DNA of 64,000 nt from JBBIQS01 sp037442205 (GTDB taxonomy: Bacteria; Myxococcota; Myxococcia; Myxococcales; UBA5297). A program made the position numbers and the translations under genes. The notes beneath the pieces are model-generated. The model did no database searches and was not told the origin of the DNA. It saw only the letters and a program-made list of their open reading frames with translations. Positions 43,659 to 54,507 of the stretch are shown piece by piece (position 1 is the first letter of the stretch; each line of letters starts with the position of its first letter). Where the stretch lies: assembly GCA_037442205.1 (NCBI GenBank), contig JBBIQS010000044.1:3616-67615 (forward strand), in the 5' to 3' direction.

Positions 43659-45272
43659 ATGACCAGGCCGCCTGAGTCGCTCCAGCTTGCCGTCGCGCTC
43701 CTCGCGATCAGCGCTGCGGCCTCGGCCGCAGAGCTTGACCCGCGACTGCGTTCCGCGCTGGCGACCAGCAAGTCCGAGCGGCTGGCTGTGATCATCCATT
43801 TCACTCCGCCGAATGCTCCGTTCGCCGGGGAGAGCGGAACTTCCCGGCGGCACCTCCTCCAACGACTCCGCGACCGGGCGCGGGAGACCGAGCGAACGTG
43901 GCGTCCCCGTTTCGAGGCGGCCGGCGCCACCCGGCTCCGGGTCCTCTGGGCAATCGGCGCCATCTCCTGCGAAATGCCGGTCGGCCTCATCCTCGACCTC
44001 GCGACGCTGCCAGGGATTGATCGCCTTGGGCTCGACGCACGGCTCGCTCGTCCGGCCGCGAGCGGAGGCGCCCCTCCTGAGCCAGGGTGGGGCGTGAAAG
44101 AGATCCACGCCCCGGCGCTCTGGGCCCTGGGCCACCGCGGGGCGGGAGTGGTGGTCGCTACCCTGGACAGCGGCGTCGACGGCGCCCATCCCGATCTCAC
44201 CGGGCGCTGGCGGGGCGGGAACAACAGCTGGTTCGACCCCTACGGCGAGCATCCAACGCCGACCGACCTGATGGGCCACGGCACCGGGACGACGGGAATC
44301 ATCGTGGCCGGCGGCGGACTGGGCGTAGCTCCCGAAGCCAGGTGGATTGCCGCCAAGATCTTCGACGACAGCGGCAAGGCGAGTCTGAGCGCGATCCATC
44401 TTGCGCTGCAGTGGATGCTCGATCCCGACGAAGACCCGATCACCGATGACGCGCCGGACGTCATCAACAACTCCTGGAGTCTGGATTCGGAAGTCGGCCA
44501 ATGCGACCTCGAGTTCGAGGCCGATTTCCGGGTGCTGAGGGCTGCCGGAGTCGAGCTCGTCTCTGCCGCCGGCAACGGGGTGGGCTCTGCCGGGACGAGC
44601 GTCAGCCCGGCCAACTACCCGGAGAATCTCGCGGTCGGGGCGATCTCGAGCGACGGAGCGGCCGCGCCCTTCAGCGCGCGCGGGAGCTCGGCCTGCGACG
44701 GCCGTATCTATCCAGACCTGGCGGCCCCCGGAGTCGAGGTGCGGACCGCGGATCTCAGCTATGGCGGAGCGCTATCCGATCCCTACGTCGTCTCCTCTGG
44801 CACCTCGTACGCCGCTCCGCACGTAGCCGGCGCCTTCGCGCTCCTCAAAGGCGCTTTCCCCGGCAGTTCGCGCCAGGCCATCGAGGACGCGTTGCTCCAG
44901 GCCGCCGTCGGATCCGGAGCTGCGGGCCTCGGCCGAGGCCGCATCGACGCCGAGGCGGCCTACCGGCTGCTGGCCCAGAAGGCGCCCGACGTCCCCCTGG
45001 CGAGGCTGGAGGCCTGGGAATCGCCGGGCGCCGAAGGGCGAACGAGCTCGGTCGATGCAGGCGCCGAGGCGCCGGTTTTCGGTGCCTCGGCAAGTTTGCC
45101 ATCCGGATGTCAGACGGGCGCCGGCCCGGTGTCGGGCTTCCTCGGCGCCGCGATCGCCGCTGCGATGTTGGCGGGATGGCGCCAAAGCGTGCGCGCCGAG
45201 GCCCAGCTGCCTAGCTTGCGCGGCGCCGCGCGCCCGGCCCGACGAGTGCGTGGGACCAGGAGGAGCACATGA
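43659..45272 (+). CDS. Exported subtilisin-like (S8) serine protease with MYXO-CTERM-like tail
   Basis: 537 residues. A signal peptide (…AASAAE) and an N-terminal inhibitor-like propeptide (~30-135) precede the catalytic domain with Asp170 (L-D-S-G-V-D), His207 (M-G-H-G-T), oxyanion Asn306 (A-A-G-N-G) and Ser383 (S-G-T-S-Y-A-A-P-H). All are intact. The C-terminus has a Cys (S-G-C-Q-T near 485), a hydrophobic helix and an Arg-rich end, the three-part layout of MYXO-CTERM surface-sorting tails, though the tail is longer than usual. The likely job is maturation of the neighbouring exported proteins. Confidence 0.85.
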   Translation: MTRPPESLQLAVALLAISAAASAAELDPRLRSALATSKSERLAVIIHFTPPNAPFAGESGTSRRHLLQRLRDRARETERTWRPRFEAAGATRLRVLWAIGAISCEMPVGLILDLATLPGIDRLGLDARLARPAASGGAPPEPGWGVKEIHAPALWALGHRGAGVVVATLDSGVDGAHPDLTGRWRGGNNSWFDPYGEHPTPTDLMGHGTGTTGIIVAGGGLGVAPEARWIAAKIFDDSGKASLSAIHLALQWMLDPDEDPITDDAPDVINNSWSLDSEVGQCDLEFEADFRVLRAAGVELVSAAGNGVGSAGTSVSPANYPENLAVGAISSDGAAAPFSARGSSACDGRIYPDLAAPGVEVRTADLSYGGALSDPYVVSSGTSYAAPHVAGAFALLKGAFPGSSRQAIEDALLQAAVGSGAAGLGRGRIDAEAAYRLLAQKAPDVPLARLEAWESPGAEGRTSSVDAGAEAPVFGASASLPSGCQTGAGPVSGFLGAAIAAAMLAGWRQSVRAEAQLPSLRGAARPARRVRGTRRST

Positions 45273-46384
45273 AAGTGGGCGGGAGCAGAGAGAGGCGAGC
45301 AGTGCTGTTGGCCGCGGTCCTCGCGGCGGCCTGCACCAAGGGGAAGAGCGGAAGTGGCGCCCCCGGCGACGGCTCAGACCTTCCACCGCTGATCAAGGGC
45401 GCATTCAGCCTCGACCAGGCGGCGGCGGTTCGCGACGCCCTGTGTTCGTACGTCGTGCGCTGTCAGGTGGCGCCGATGGACCTGGACGCCTGCCGGGCGG
45501 CATCGGCGCTCCAGGCCGGCGGATTCAACAGCCCCGAGGCGCTCTTCGCCGCGGTCCAGGCCGGCAAGGTGGACGTGGACACCGGCAAGATCAGCCAGTG
45601 CACCGAGGCCATCCGCTCGCTGCCGTGCGACAACTCCCTCGCCAGCGTTCAGGTCCTGAGTGGCTGCCAGGAGGCATTTACCGGCAGAGTGGCGGTCGGA
45701 GGGTCCTGCATCGCCGAAGGCGAGTGCGTGCGCGGCACCCGCTGCGTACAGAGCAGCGACGACAGCGCCTCGGGCTGCAGCGGCACCTGCACCGCGCTCG
45801 CGGCCGGCGAGTGCGCCGACGCGCGAGACTGCGCCTCGGGCCAGGTCTGCGACGGCAATGGCTGCGTGACCCTGGCCGCACCGGGTGCAGCACGACAACC
45901 CTGCGGCACCGCCGACACCTGCCAGGCGGGCCTGTCCTGCGAAGGCGGTCTGTGCCTGCCGCTCCCGGGCCTGGGCGAGGCCTGCCAGCCCGGAGGTCGA
46001 TGTGCCACCGGCGAGTTGCTCTGCCTTGCCAACGACACGGGCGACGCGACGTGCGAGGTCGCCAAGGGCAAGGGCGATTCGTGCACCCAGCCCTTCCAGT
46101 GCGGTGGGCCGCTGAGCTCACTGGTGTGCGACGTGGGTGGCAGCAATCGGTGCGTCGAGCGCCCGCGGCAGGGCCCGTGCATCCAGGGCGAGTGCGATCC
46201 GCTCTCGGCGTTCTGCGACGCCTCGCAGCCGGGGACGCCGGTTTGCCGGCCGTTCCTGGCCGCCGGCGCCGCCTGCGACAGCCCGGAGCAGTGCGGCCCG
46301 GCCCTCGGCAACGCCGATTGCGCCGATGACGGCACCGGCACTACTCGATGCGTGGCGTCGCCCCAGCTGGTCTGCAGCCCGTGA
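45269..46384 (+). CDS. Cys-rich lipoprotein ending the exported-protein operon
   Basis: 371 residues; GGAGGAG site, lipobox …AVLAAAC near 22. About 36 cysteines after residue 50 in EGF/Dickkopf-like spacing (C-x5-C-x4-x-C-D-x-x-G-C-V), a pattern common in Myxococcota surface lipoproteins. It overlaps the subtilase by 4 bases (ATGA). Heavy disulfide content suits an extracellular or outer-leaflet location. Confidence 0.8.
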   Translation: MKVGGSRERRAVLLAAVLAAACTKGKSGSGAPGDGSDLPPLIKGAFSLDQAAAVRDALCSYVVRCQVAPMDLDACRAASALQAGGFNSPEALFAAVQAGKVDVDTGKISQCTEAIRSLPCDNSLASVQVLSGCQEAFTGRVAVGGSCIAEGECVRGTRCVQSSDDSASGCSGTCTALAAGECADARDCASGQVCDGNGCVTLAAPGAARQPCGTADTCQAGLSCEGGLCLPLPGLGEACQPGGRCATGELLCLANDTGDATCEVAKGKGDSCTQPFQCGGPLSSLVCDVGGSNRCVERPRQGPCIQGECDPLSAFCDASQPGTPVCRPFLAAGAACDSPEQCGPALGNADCADDGTGTTRCVASPQLVCSP

Positions 46385-46450
46385 GCGAATCGCCGGGAAC
46401 TGCGCGCCGCTGGCCGCGCCTTCCAGGGACTTTCGAGAACGCCTGTGGAA

Positions 46451-46480
46451 TCGCCGCGCTCCGGTGCGGGAGCGCGGCGA
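46451..46480. terminator. Perfect 12-bp hairpin between convergent genes
   Basis: TCGCCGCGCTCC (46451-46462), a six-base loop and GGAGCGCGGCGA (46469-46480). It lies 67 bases after the last gene of the exported-protein operon and 30 bases from the stop of the opposite gene, so it could end transcripts from both sides. No T tract. Confidence 0.6.
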
Positions 46481-46509
46481 CCAGTTGACTGAGCAGCGGC
46501 GCGGAGCGG

Positions 46510-47724
46510 CTAGTAGACGCGCACGTCGTCGACCTTCCAGAAGGACATCGAGCAGTTCGGGGCGACGTACCCGAGGATGATCGAGACGTTGGCCTTGTGG
46601 GCGGCCTCGGGCGTGATGTCGAAGGTGAGGGTCTTGGGCCCGGCCACCATGGTGGTCCGCCGGTAGATGTTGTTGCGAGTCCCACCGACCCTGACGTCGA
46701 TGCTGGCCACGTCTCCGCCTGGGTCGAGGTCGGTCTTGAGCTCGAGGGTCACCTTCGCCAGCCCGGTCAGATCCAGTTTCGGCGAGATGAGCTCGGTGTC
46801 CTGCCCCGCGGTGCAGGTGGAGCCGCTGGAGCCGTTGCCGTCGACCATCGCATAGCGACCGGTGCCGCCGGTGGTATTCCCCCTCGAGCTGCCGAACAGC
46901 CAGACGTCCCAGTTGCCGATGTTGTCGACGAGGTTCCACCCGGTGGGAGTGCCGTTGCCCTCGAAGCCCTCGTCCAGGAGAAACACCCTGAAGTCGGTCG
47001 GGGCGGTAGCGGTGCCAGCCCCGGGGGTGGTGACGGTGAGCGGTCCGGTGGTGGCGCCGGCCGGAACAGTGACCTGGAGGTCGGTCCTGGTTGCAGCGCT
47101 CACCACCGCGGCCGTGCCGTTGAACTTCACGACGTTGTTGGCCGGGGTCGGGTCGAAATTGGTGCCGCTGATGGTCACCGCGGTTCCCACGATGGCGCCC
47201 TGCGCCGGGGTGAAGCCAGTGATGGTGGGAAGCGGCTCCGGGGTGGCGCTCGCCTCGGCCGATTCAGCGGACTCGCCGCCGGCGTTCACCGCGGTCACCA
47301 CGTAGTAGTAGGCGATTCCGTTGGTCAGGCCGGAATGAACGAACGGGTTGTTCGCGTTCGACAGCTTGTTTCCCCTGGCCTTGGAGACCCCGGTCGAGCT
47401 CGACCAGTAGAGGTTGTAGGAGGCGGCCCCAGTCGCCGGCAGCCACTGCAGCGTGACCTGGCCGCTGGCGGCGGTGGCAGTGAGCGCCGTCGGCGCCGAG
47501 GGCGGGGTGCCCTGCTGTCCGCCGTCCCCCTGCGAGCTTCCGCCATCGGTGGCATTCGCGCCGCCGTCCCCCTGCGAGCTGCCGCCGTCGGTGGCATTCG
47601 CGCCGCCATCCGCCCCCTGCCCGGCGTCCTTCCCGGAGGGATTGTTCTCGCTGACCCCGCCGCCGCACCCCGCGCCCGCCGACACCAGCGCGCAGGCCAT
47701 CATCAGTCGAACCATCGCTCTCAT
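46510..47724 (-). CDS. Adhesin-like lipoprotein with fibronectin-III, IPT/TIG and cleaved-adhesin-like domains
   Basis: 404 residues; GGGAGGT site, lipobox …SAGAGC near 20. A low-complexity Asp/Gly linker with an exact repeat is followed by a fibronectin type III domain (~75-160, 'PSAPTALTATAASG'), an IPT/TIG domain (~163-245, 'ITGFTPAQGAIVGT') and a C-terminal jelly-roll (~250-404, 'DEGFEG…W…S-P-K-L-D') like cleaved-adhesin or MAM-type lectin domains. Probably a surface binding protein. A protein with a similar C-terminal fold ends the window at 63448. Confidence 0.8.
   Translation of the reverse strand: MRAMVRLMMACALVSAGAGCGGGVSENNPSGKDAGQGADGGANATDGGSSQGDGGANATDGGSSQGDGGQQGTPPSAPTALTATAASGQVTLQWLPATGAASYNLYWSSSTGVSKARGNKLSNANNPFVHSGLTNGIAYYYVVTAVNAGGESAESAEASATPEPLPTITGFTPAQGAIVGTAVTISGTNFDPTPANNVVKFNGTAAVVSAATRTDLQVTVPAGATTGPLTVTTPGAGTATAPTDFRVFLLDEGFEGNGTPTGWNLVDNIGNWDVWLFGSSRGNTTGGTGRYAMVDGNGSSGSTCTAGQDTELISPKLDLTGLAKVTLELKTDLDPGGDVASIDVRVGGTRNNIYRRTTMVAGPKTLTFDITPEAAHKANVSIILGYVAPNCSMSFWKVDDVRVY
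47521..47604 (-). repeat. Two tandem 42-base units in the lipoprotein linker
   Basis: Units 47521-47562 and 47563-47604 differ at two bases and encode G-A-N-A-T-D-G-G-S-S-Q-G-D-G twice. Such in-frame repeats change in number by slippage, so linker length may vary between strains. Confidence 0.75.
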
Positions 47725-47819
47725 CGGATACCTCCCTTTCGAATGGGATCAGCCCTACCCGCGACAGGGTGCAGAATCAACCGACCCGGCGCGAGCCCCC
47801 CATCTTGCTGGTGACGAGC

Positions 47820-48713
47820 CTACCCGGGTTGTGCCCGCTCCAGCAGCGCGCGCCCGACCCAGTCGCAGGCGAACTGGTAGGCGATGCGCCCGCTGCGATC
47901 GCCCTTCTGCTGCGACCAGAGGATGGCCTCGGCCCGCGCCTTGGGCGTCCACTCCAGAGTGGCCCCGGACCTGGCGGCCAGCTTCTCCGCCCACCGCCGC
48001 ACCACGTCGACGAACAGGTCCTGGCTGAACGGATGGAAGGCCACCCACAGCCCGAAGCGGCCGGAGAGCGAGATCTTCTCCTCTACCGCCTCGCCGTGGT
48101 GCAGCTCGCCCTCGACCATCATCGCCCCGCGGTTGTCGCTCTCGTACTCGGGGAGCAGGTGCCGGCGGTTGGAGGTGACGTAGATCAGCACGTTCTCCGG
48201 CAGGGCGTAGACCGAGCCGTCGAGCGCGCTCTTGAGCACCTTGTAGCTGGCGTCGCCGACCTCGAACGACAGGTCGTCGGAGAAGACGATGAAGCGGTAG
48301 GGCTGGGTCTTCAGCTCCTCGACCATCGCCGGCAGGCTCACCAGGTCGTCCTTGTCCACCTGGATGATGCGCAGCCCTTTGGCCGAGTAGGCGTGCAGCA
48401 GCGCCCGCACCAGCGACGACTTGCCGGTGCCGCGGGTTCCCCACAAGAGCGCGTTGTTGGCCGGCAGCCCGGCCAAGAACTGCCGGGTGTTCTCCTCGAG
48501 CGCCTTCTTCTGCGGCTCGATGCCCAGCAGGTCGTCGAGGTGCATCCCCTCGATGCTCGGCACCGGCTCCAGCATCCCGGCGAACGGCCCGCGGCGCCAG
48601 TTGGCGGCGTGGCAGCTGGCCCAGTCGATCTTCTGCACCGGCTTGGGCAGCAGCGGCTCGATGGCGGTGAGAACCCGCTTCAGTTGCTCGGTCAGCGAAG
48701 GGTCGAGGCTCAC
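47820..48713 (-). CDS. AAA+ ATPase of the DUF815 family
   Basis: 297 residues from a GTG with GAGGAG upstream. Walker A is G-T-R-G-T-G-K-S-S near 95; Walker B-like F-I-V-F-S-D-D near 138; sensor T-S-N-R-R-H near 172. The region 'NNALLWGTRGTGKSSLV' and 'YESDNRGAMMVEGELHHGE' are typical of DUF815. The family is widespread and poorly characterised; no partner is encoded beside it. Confidence 0.85.
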   Translation of the reverse strand: MSLDPSLTEQLKRVLTAIEPLLPKPVQKIDWASCHAANWRRGPFAGMLEPVPSIEGMHLDDLLGIEPQKKALEENTRQFLAGLPANNALLWGTRGTGKSSLVRALLHAYSAKGLRIIQVDKDDLVSLPAMVEELKTQPYRFIVFSDDLSFEVGDASYKVLKSALDGSVYALPENVLIYVTSNRRHLLPEYESDNRGAMMVEGELHHGEAVEEKISLSGRFGLWVAFHPFSQDLFVDVVRRWAEKLAARSGATLEWTPKARAEAILWSQQKGDRSGRIAYQFACDWVGRALLERAQPG

Positions 48714-48760
48714 CTTTTTCTCCTCACGCGCGAGGGCCGCTTCCCGGCCTCTGAACGGCC

Positions 48761-48793
48761 GCGGGGCAAGGGACGAACCGTCCCCTGCCCCGC
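48761..48793. terminator. Hairpin after sdhB
   Basis: GCGGGGCAAGGGAC pairs with GTCCCCTGCCCCGC over 14 bases with one mismatch and a five-base loop, about 80 bases downstream of the sdhB stop. No T tract on the transcript strand. Confidence 0.45.
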
Positions 48794-48872
48794 GTCTTGA
48801 TCAGGCTATCCCCGAAGGCCGGCGCCCGTCATCCCGAGCGGATTCGAGGGGCGTGCGCTTCGGCTCGGCCGG

Positions 48873-49669
48873 CTATTTGGCGGTCGGGTCGAGGGTCCCG
48901 ACCTTGTCCTTGAACAGGGCCTTGTGGAACTCCCGGTTCAGCCGGGCAATGAAGCGCACGTTGATGCCCTTGGGGCAGGCCGCCTGGCACTCGTAATGGT
49001 TGGAGCAGTTGCCGAACCCGTTGTCGGCCATCGCCTGGATCATCGCCGCCACCCGCTGCGGGGCCTCGACCTGGCCCTGGGGCAGCTCGGCCAGCTGGGA
49101 GACCTTGGCCCCGGCGAAGAGCATCGCCGCGCCGTTGGGGCAGGCCGCCACGCAGGCCCCGCAGCCGATGCACTCGGCGGCGTCCATGGCGTAGTCGGCC
49201 TGCGGCTTGCCGACCGGGATGGCGTTGCCGTCGGGCACGCCGCCGGTGTGGCAAGAGACGTAGCCCGCCGCCTGCTGCAGCCGGTCGAGCGCGCTGCGAT
49301 CGGTGATCAGGTCGCGCATGATCGGGAAGGCCCGCGCCCGCCACGGCTCGAGATAGATGGCGTCGCCGTCCTTGAACTTGCGCATGTGCAGCTGGCAGAG
49401 GGTGGTGCGCTCCTGCCCGCCGTGCGGCACGCCGTTGACCACCGCCGAGCACATGCCGCAGATGCCCTCGCGGCAGTCGTGGTCGAAGGCGATCGGGTCC
49501 TTGCCGGCCTTGATCAGGTCCTCGTTCACCACGTCCAGCATCTCCAGGAAGGAGTGGTGGGGCGTGATGTTCTTGGCCTCGTAGGTTTCGAAGCGTCCCG
49601 GCTGATTGGGGCCAGCCTGGCGCCAGACGATCAGCTTGAGGTTCATCGTCCCGTGTTCTTGAGCGCTCA

Positions 49670-49670
<1 letters not shown>
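48873..49670 (-). CDS. sdhB: Succinate dehydrogenase / fumarate reductase iron-sulfur subunit
   Basis: 265 residues. The [2Fe-2S] motif C-R-E-G-I-C-G-M-C is near 67, the [4Fe-4S] motif C-I-G-C-G-A-C-V-A-A-C near 168, and the third cluster set C-S-N-H-Y-E-C-Q-A-A-C near 225. The start codon shares a base with the sdhA stop (TAATG), giving translational coupling. A longer in-frame reading exists upstream but overlaps sdhA. Confidence 0.95.
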
Positions 49671-51586
<1,916 letters not shown>

Positions 51587-51597
51587 GTTGTTTCCCC

Positions 51598-52263
51598 TTA
51601 CTTGGCGAAGATGCCCGCGAAGATGAGAACCGGGATGGCCGCGAAGCCAGCCAGGAAGATGACCGCCGCCACCCGGCTGCCGGCGAAGAAGCCCGGAAGC
51701 AGCTTGGCGTTGTTCAGCCCCAGGGTCTGGAAGACGCTCTGGATGCCGTGCGCCAGGTGGAGGAACAGCGCCACCATCCCCACCACGTAGACCAGCACGA
51801 TCGGCCCGGTGTGGAAGGCGGCGCTGACCATCGCGTAGACGTCGAAGCGCTGCAGGGCGTCGCGGCTGATCACCAGCCCCGGGGTGGCCTGGAAGGTGAA
51901 CTGCAGCAGGTGGTAGCCGATGAAGGCCAGGATGATCAGCCCGCTGTAGATCATCGTCTTGCCGGCGAAGGTCGCCCGCAGCGAGCGGCTGACCGCGTAG
52001 CGCTCCGGGTGCGACTCGCGGTTGCGCAAGGTGACGGCGATCGCCAGCACCACGTGGAAGACCAGCGCCAGCCCCATCACGATCCGAGTGCCCCACACCA
52101 GCGCCGGCAGCTCGTGCAGGTGAAAGGCGTAGGAGTTGAGGGCGTTGGAGCCGCCCCAGATCGAGGAGTTGCCGGCGAGGTGGCCAACGAGGAACAGGAC
52201 CATCAACAGTCCTGAAACCGCCATGACCGCCTTTCTTCCAATCGAATCCGAGAACAATCGCAT
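51598..52263 (-). CDS. sdhC: Succinate dehydrogenase / fumarate reductase cytochrome b subunit
   Basis: 221 residues starting M-R-L-F-S-D-S-I-G-R-K (the longer frame upstream is unlikely), with five transmembrane helices and His residues in each of the second to fifth helices (V-G-H-L-A-G-N, L-V-F-H-V-V, F-I-G-Y-H-L-L, A-F-H-T-G, L-F-L-H-L-A-H-G) suited to two hemes b. A single-subunit diheme anchor is the mark of type B SDH. First gene of sdhCAB. Confidence 0.9.
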   Translation of the reverse strand: MRLFSDSIGRKAVMAVSGLLMVLFLVGHLAGNSSIWGGSNALNSYAFHLHELPALVWGTRIVMGLALVFHVVLAIAVTLRNRESHPERYAVSRSLRATFAGKTMIYSGLIILAFIGYHLLQFTFQATPGLVISRDALQRFDVYAMVSAAFHTGPIVLVYVVGMVALFLHLAHGIQSVFQTLGLNNAKLLPGFFAGSRVAAVIFLAGFAAIPVLIFAGIFAK

Positions 52264-52446
52264 GAGGGTCCCTTCTTCGTGGTCAGGCCGTCCGGGGTGC
52301 CACGACGCGGGCAGCGCGCCGGCACGGGGAGGTGGCGCGCACTTTACAACAATCAAAGCAGAGGCGAAGCCGAATCTATCGGGTAGCCAACGGGGCGCAG
52401 GAGCGAACGTTCCAGGCTCGCCGGGCGAGGGCGGCGGACCCAGCGG

Positions 52447-52483
52447 CGAGGGGCGCCCAAGCCTCGGGCGCCCCTCGGTTTTT
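52447..52483 (+). terminator. Textbook intrinsic terminator on the + strand with no + strand gene before it
   Basis: A perfect 12-bp stem, CGAGGGGCGCCC (52447-52458) and GGGCGCCCCTCG (52466-52477), with a 7-base loop, is followed at once by GTTTTT. The T tract faces the + strand, but the nearest genes on both sides are on the - strand. It may serve the hydrolase gene at 52514 in reverse, or end an unannotated + strand RNA starting within 52264-52446. Confidence 0.6.
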
Positions 52484-52513
52484 GCCTGGCTTTCAAGCGT
52501 CCAGGCGCCGTGG

Positions 52514-53482
52514 CTAGGGAGCGGCAGGCGTCGGCAAGGCCATCAGCTCGAGGATGGCCTCGGCCACCTCCTTCGGGTGGTCCTCGGGGATGAAGTGGCT
52601 GCCGTCCTCCAGCGAGCGGACGCGCTCGGGCGGGATGCGCAGGTCCTGGGCGAAGTGGGCCGAGTTCTTCTCGAAGCTCAGGGCCGCGTCGTGCTTGCCC
52701 CACAGCAGCGAGGACGGCCCGCGGAACCGCTGCAGCGTCGCCTGGTAGCGGGGGAACTCGGCGACGATCCGGTCGAAGTTCTGCGCCACCGAGCGCATCG
52801 GGAGAGTGGCGCCCTCGTGGAGCGGCCACCAGTAGTTGTCCACCGCCGCGGCGTCGAGCTTCTCCGGGCGCCCCATGTTGCTGCCCAGGAAGCTGCGGGT
52901 CAGCCGGGGCCCGAAGAGCGACCCGCTCATGGTCGAGGACATCATCCCGCCCATCCAGCCGCCCAGCTGCCGCATCTCCGAGGGCGGGGTGAATGAGTCG
53001 CCGTAGGCGGTGGTGTCGAGCACCATCAGGCGATCGACGCGGTTGCTCGCCAGCTCGAGCATCTCCCAGCTGACGAGCCCGCCGAGGTCGTGCACCACCA
53101 GCGCGAAACGCTCGACCTTGAGCTCATCGAGCAGGCCGAGCAGCCGGCGGGCTTGCTTCTGGAAGGCGTACTCGGAGGCGTCCTCCGGCTTGCTGCTGTC
53201 GCCGAAGCCGACGAAGTCCGGGGCGATCACCCGGAATCCGCGCGCGGTGAGCAGCGGGATCACGTTCCGGTACAGGTACGAGCTGGTGGGCAGCCCGTGG
53301 GTCAGCAGGATGGGCGGGCCGTCCTTGGGGCCCGCGTCGAGGTAGGCCAGGCGCTGGCCGTCGGCGGCGGTGGTGTGGCTCAGCCCACCGCGCCAGGCGG
53401 TGACGCTGGCCGGCACCGAGGCGCAGGCGGTGGAGAGCGACGACAGGAACAATCCGAGGAGCAGCTTTTTCGAGCGAGGCAT
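52514..53482 (-). CDS. Alpha/beta-hydrolase lipoprotein, haloalkane-dehalogenase/epoxide-hydrolase type
   Basis: 322 residues; lipobox …LSTAC near 20. H-G-L-P-T-S-S oxyanion loop near 62; nucleophile Asp in V-V-H-D-L-G-G near 129 (Asp instead of Ser, as in haloalkane dehalogenases and epoxide hydrolases); W-G-K-H-D near 262; catalytic His in D-G-S-H-F near 295. A lipid anchor is unusual for this class. It is divergent from a LysR regulator that probably controls it. Confidence 0.8.
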   Translation of the reverse strand: MPRSKKLLLGLFLSSLSTACASVPASVTAWRGGLSHTTAADGQRLAYLDAGPKDGPPILLTHGLPTSSYLYRNVIPLLTARGFRVIAPDFVGFGDSSKPEDASEYAFQKQARRLLGLLDELKVERFALVVHDLGGLVSWEMLELASNRVDRLMVLDTTAYGDSFTPPSEMRQLGGWMGGMMSSTMSGSLFGPRLTRSFLGSNMGRPEKLDAAAVDNYWWPLHEGATLPMRSVAQNFDRIVAEFPRYQATLQRFRGPSSLLWGKHDAALSFEKNSAHFAQDLRIPPERVRSLEDGSHFIPEDHPKEVAEAILELMALPTPAAP

Positions 53483-53565
53483 TGGGGTCTCCGTGGGAGC
53501 GCCGCGGCGTGCGGCGACCCTCTATCGGTAGCCCCGAACGCTGCTCCCCACATCGAGACAAAGTT

Positions 53566-53595
53566 GGACAATACTGGTCCCATTGAAGGGACAAT
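53566..53595. promoter_or_regulatory. Candidate LysR-type operator
   Basis: GGACAAT occurs at 53566-53572 and again at 53589-53595, and GTCCC-N6-GGGAC forms a perfect inverted repeat at 53577-53592, all directly before the LysR gene and in the gap to the divergent hydrolase gene. This layout suits a self-regulating LysR protein. Confidence 0.4.
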
Positions 53596-53598
53596 CGC

Positions 53599-54495
53599 AT
53601 GGGCCTCGAATCGCTCGACGATCTCCGAATCTTCACGCAGGTGATGGAGTCCGGCGGGCTGACCTCCGCCGGGAAGGTGCTCCACCTGGCGCGCAACCAG
53701 ATCAGCCGGCGGCTGGCGCGGCTCGAGCGGACGCTCGGCGCGCGGCTCTTCGAGCGGACCACGCGGAGCATCACCCCGACCGAGGCCGGGCGCGCGCTCT
53801 ACGCCCACGCCGTCGCGCTGCTGGAAACCGCGGCCAAGGCTGAGCAGGCGGTCGCGCCCGGCGCGGCGCTGCAGGGGCGGGTTCGCCTCGCGGTCAAGAC
53901 CTCCTCCATCGAGTTCGCCCTGGTCCAGGAGCTCGCCGCGGCGCTCGAGCAGCACCCGGGGCTCTCGCTCCAGCTCATCGTCAGGGACGAGCCCGTCGAC
54001 CTGGTGGCGGAGGGGGTCGATCTGTCGCTGCAGGTCGGAATGCTGCCCGACAGCACCAACATCGCCCGCGCCGTCGGGAGCGCGCACTTCGTCCTGGCGG
54101 CCTCACCTCAGTACCTCGAGCGACACGGACGCCCGCTGCAGCCGCGGGAGCTCGCCGACCACCAGTGCCTGCGCCGGCTGGGGCCGCTGCCGGAGCTGGC
54201 CTGGAACCTGATCGGGCCGGGAGGTCGAGAGGTGACGGCGCGCATCGGCGGTCGCTTCGAGTGCAGCGACGCCCGCGCCCAGGCCGAGGCGATGCGCGCC
54301 GGGCTGGGGATCGCGCCCCGCCCTGCGGGCGAGGTCCGACAGGCCGTTCAGCGAGGCGAGCTGGTCAGAGTGCTGCCGGCGTGGCGCCTGGCTCCGATTC
54401 CGGTCTGGGCGGTGAGCCCGCCCGGCAAGGCGCGGCTGGCCCGGGTCTCTCTCTTCGTCGAGCTGCTGCGGCGGGTGATCCGGAAGCTCGAGTGA
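53599..54495 (+). CDS. LysR-family transcriptional regulator
   Basis: 298 residues. The HTH lies at 1-62 ('SGGLTSAGKVLHLARNQISRRLARLE'), followed by the periplasmic-binding-like effector domain (~90-298; 'RVRLAVKTSS', 'LVAEGVDLSLQVG', 'MRAGLGIAPRP'). It belongs to the branch in which Ala-Arg-Asn replaces the more usual Q-P-x-V-S near the recognition helix. It shares its upstream region with the hydrolase gene, its likely target. Confidence 0.9.
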   Translation: MGLESLDDLRIFTQVMESGGLTSAGKVLHLARNQISRRLARLERTLGARLFERTTRSITPTEAGRALYAHAVALLETAAKAEQAVAPGAALQGRVRLAVKTSSIEFALVQELAAALEQHPGLSLQLIVRDEPVDLVAEGVDLSLQVGMLPDSTNIARAVGSAHFVLAASPQYLERHGRPLQPRELADHQCLRRLGPLPELAWNLIGPGGREVTARIGGRFECSDARAQAEAMRAGLGIAPRPAGEVRQAVQRGELVRVLPAWRLAPIPVWAVSPPGKARLARVSLFVELLRRVIRKLE

Positions 54496-54507
54496 GCCTC
54501 GGAACCT

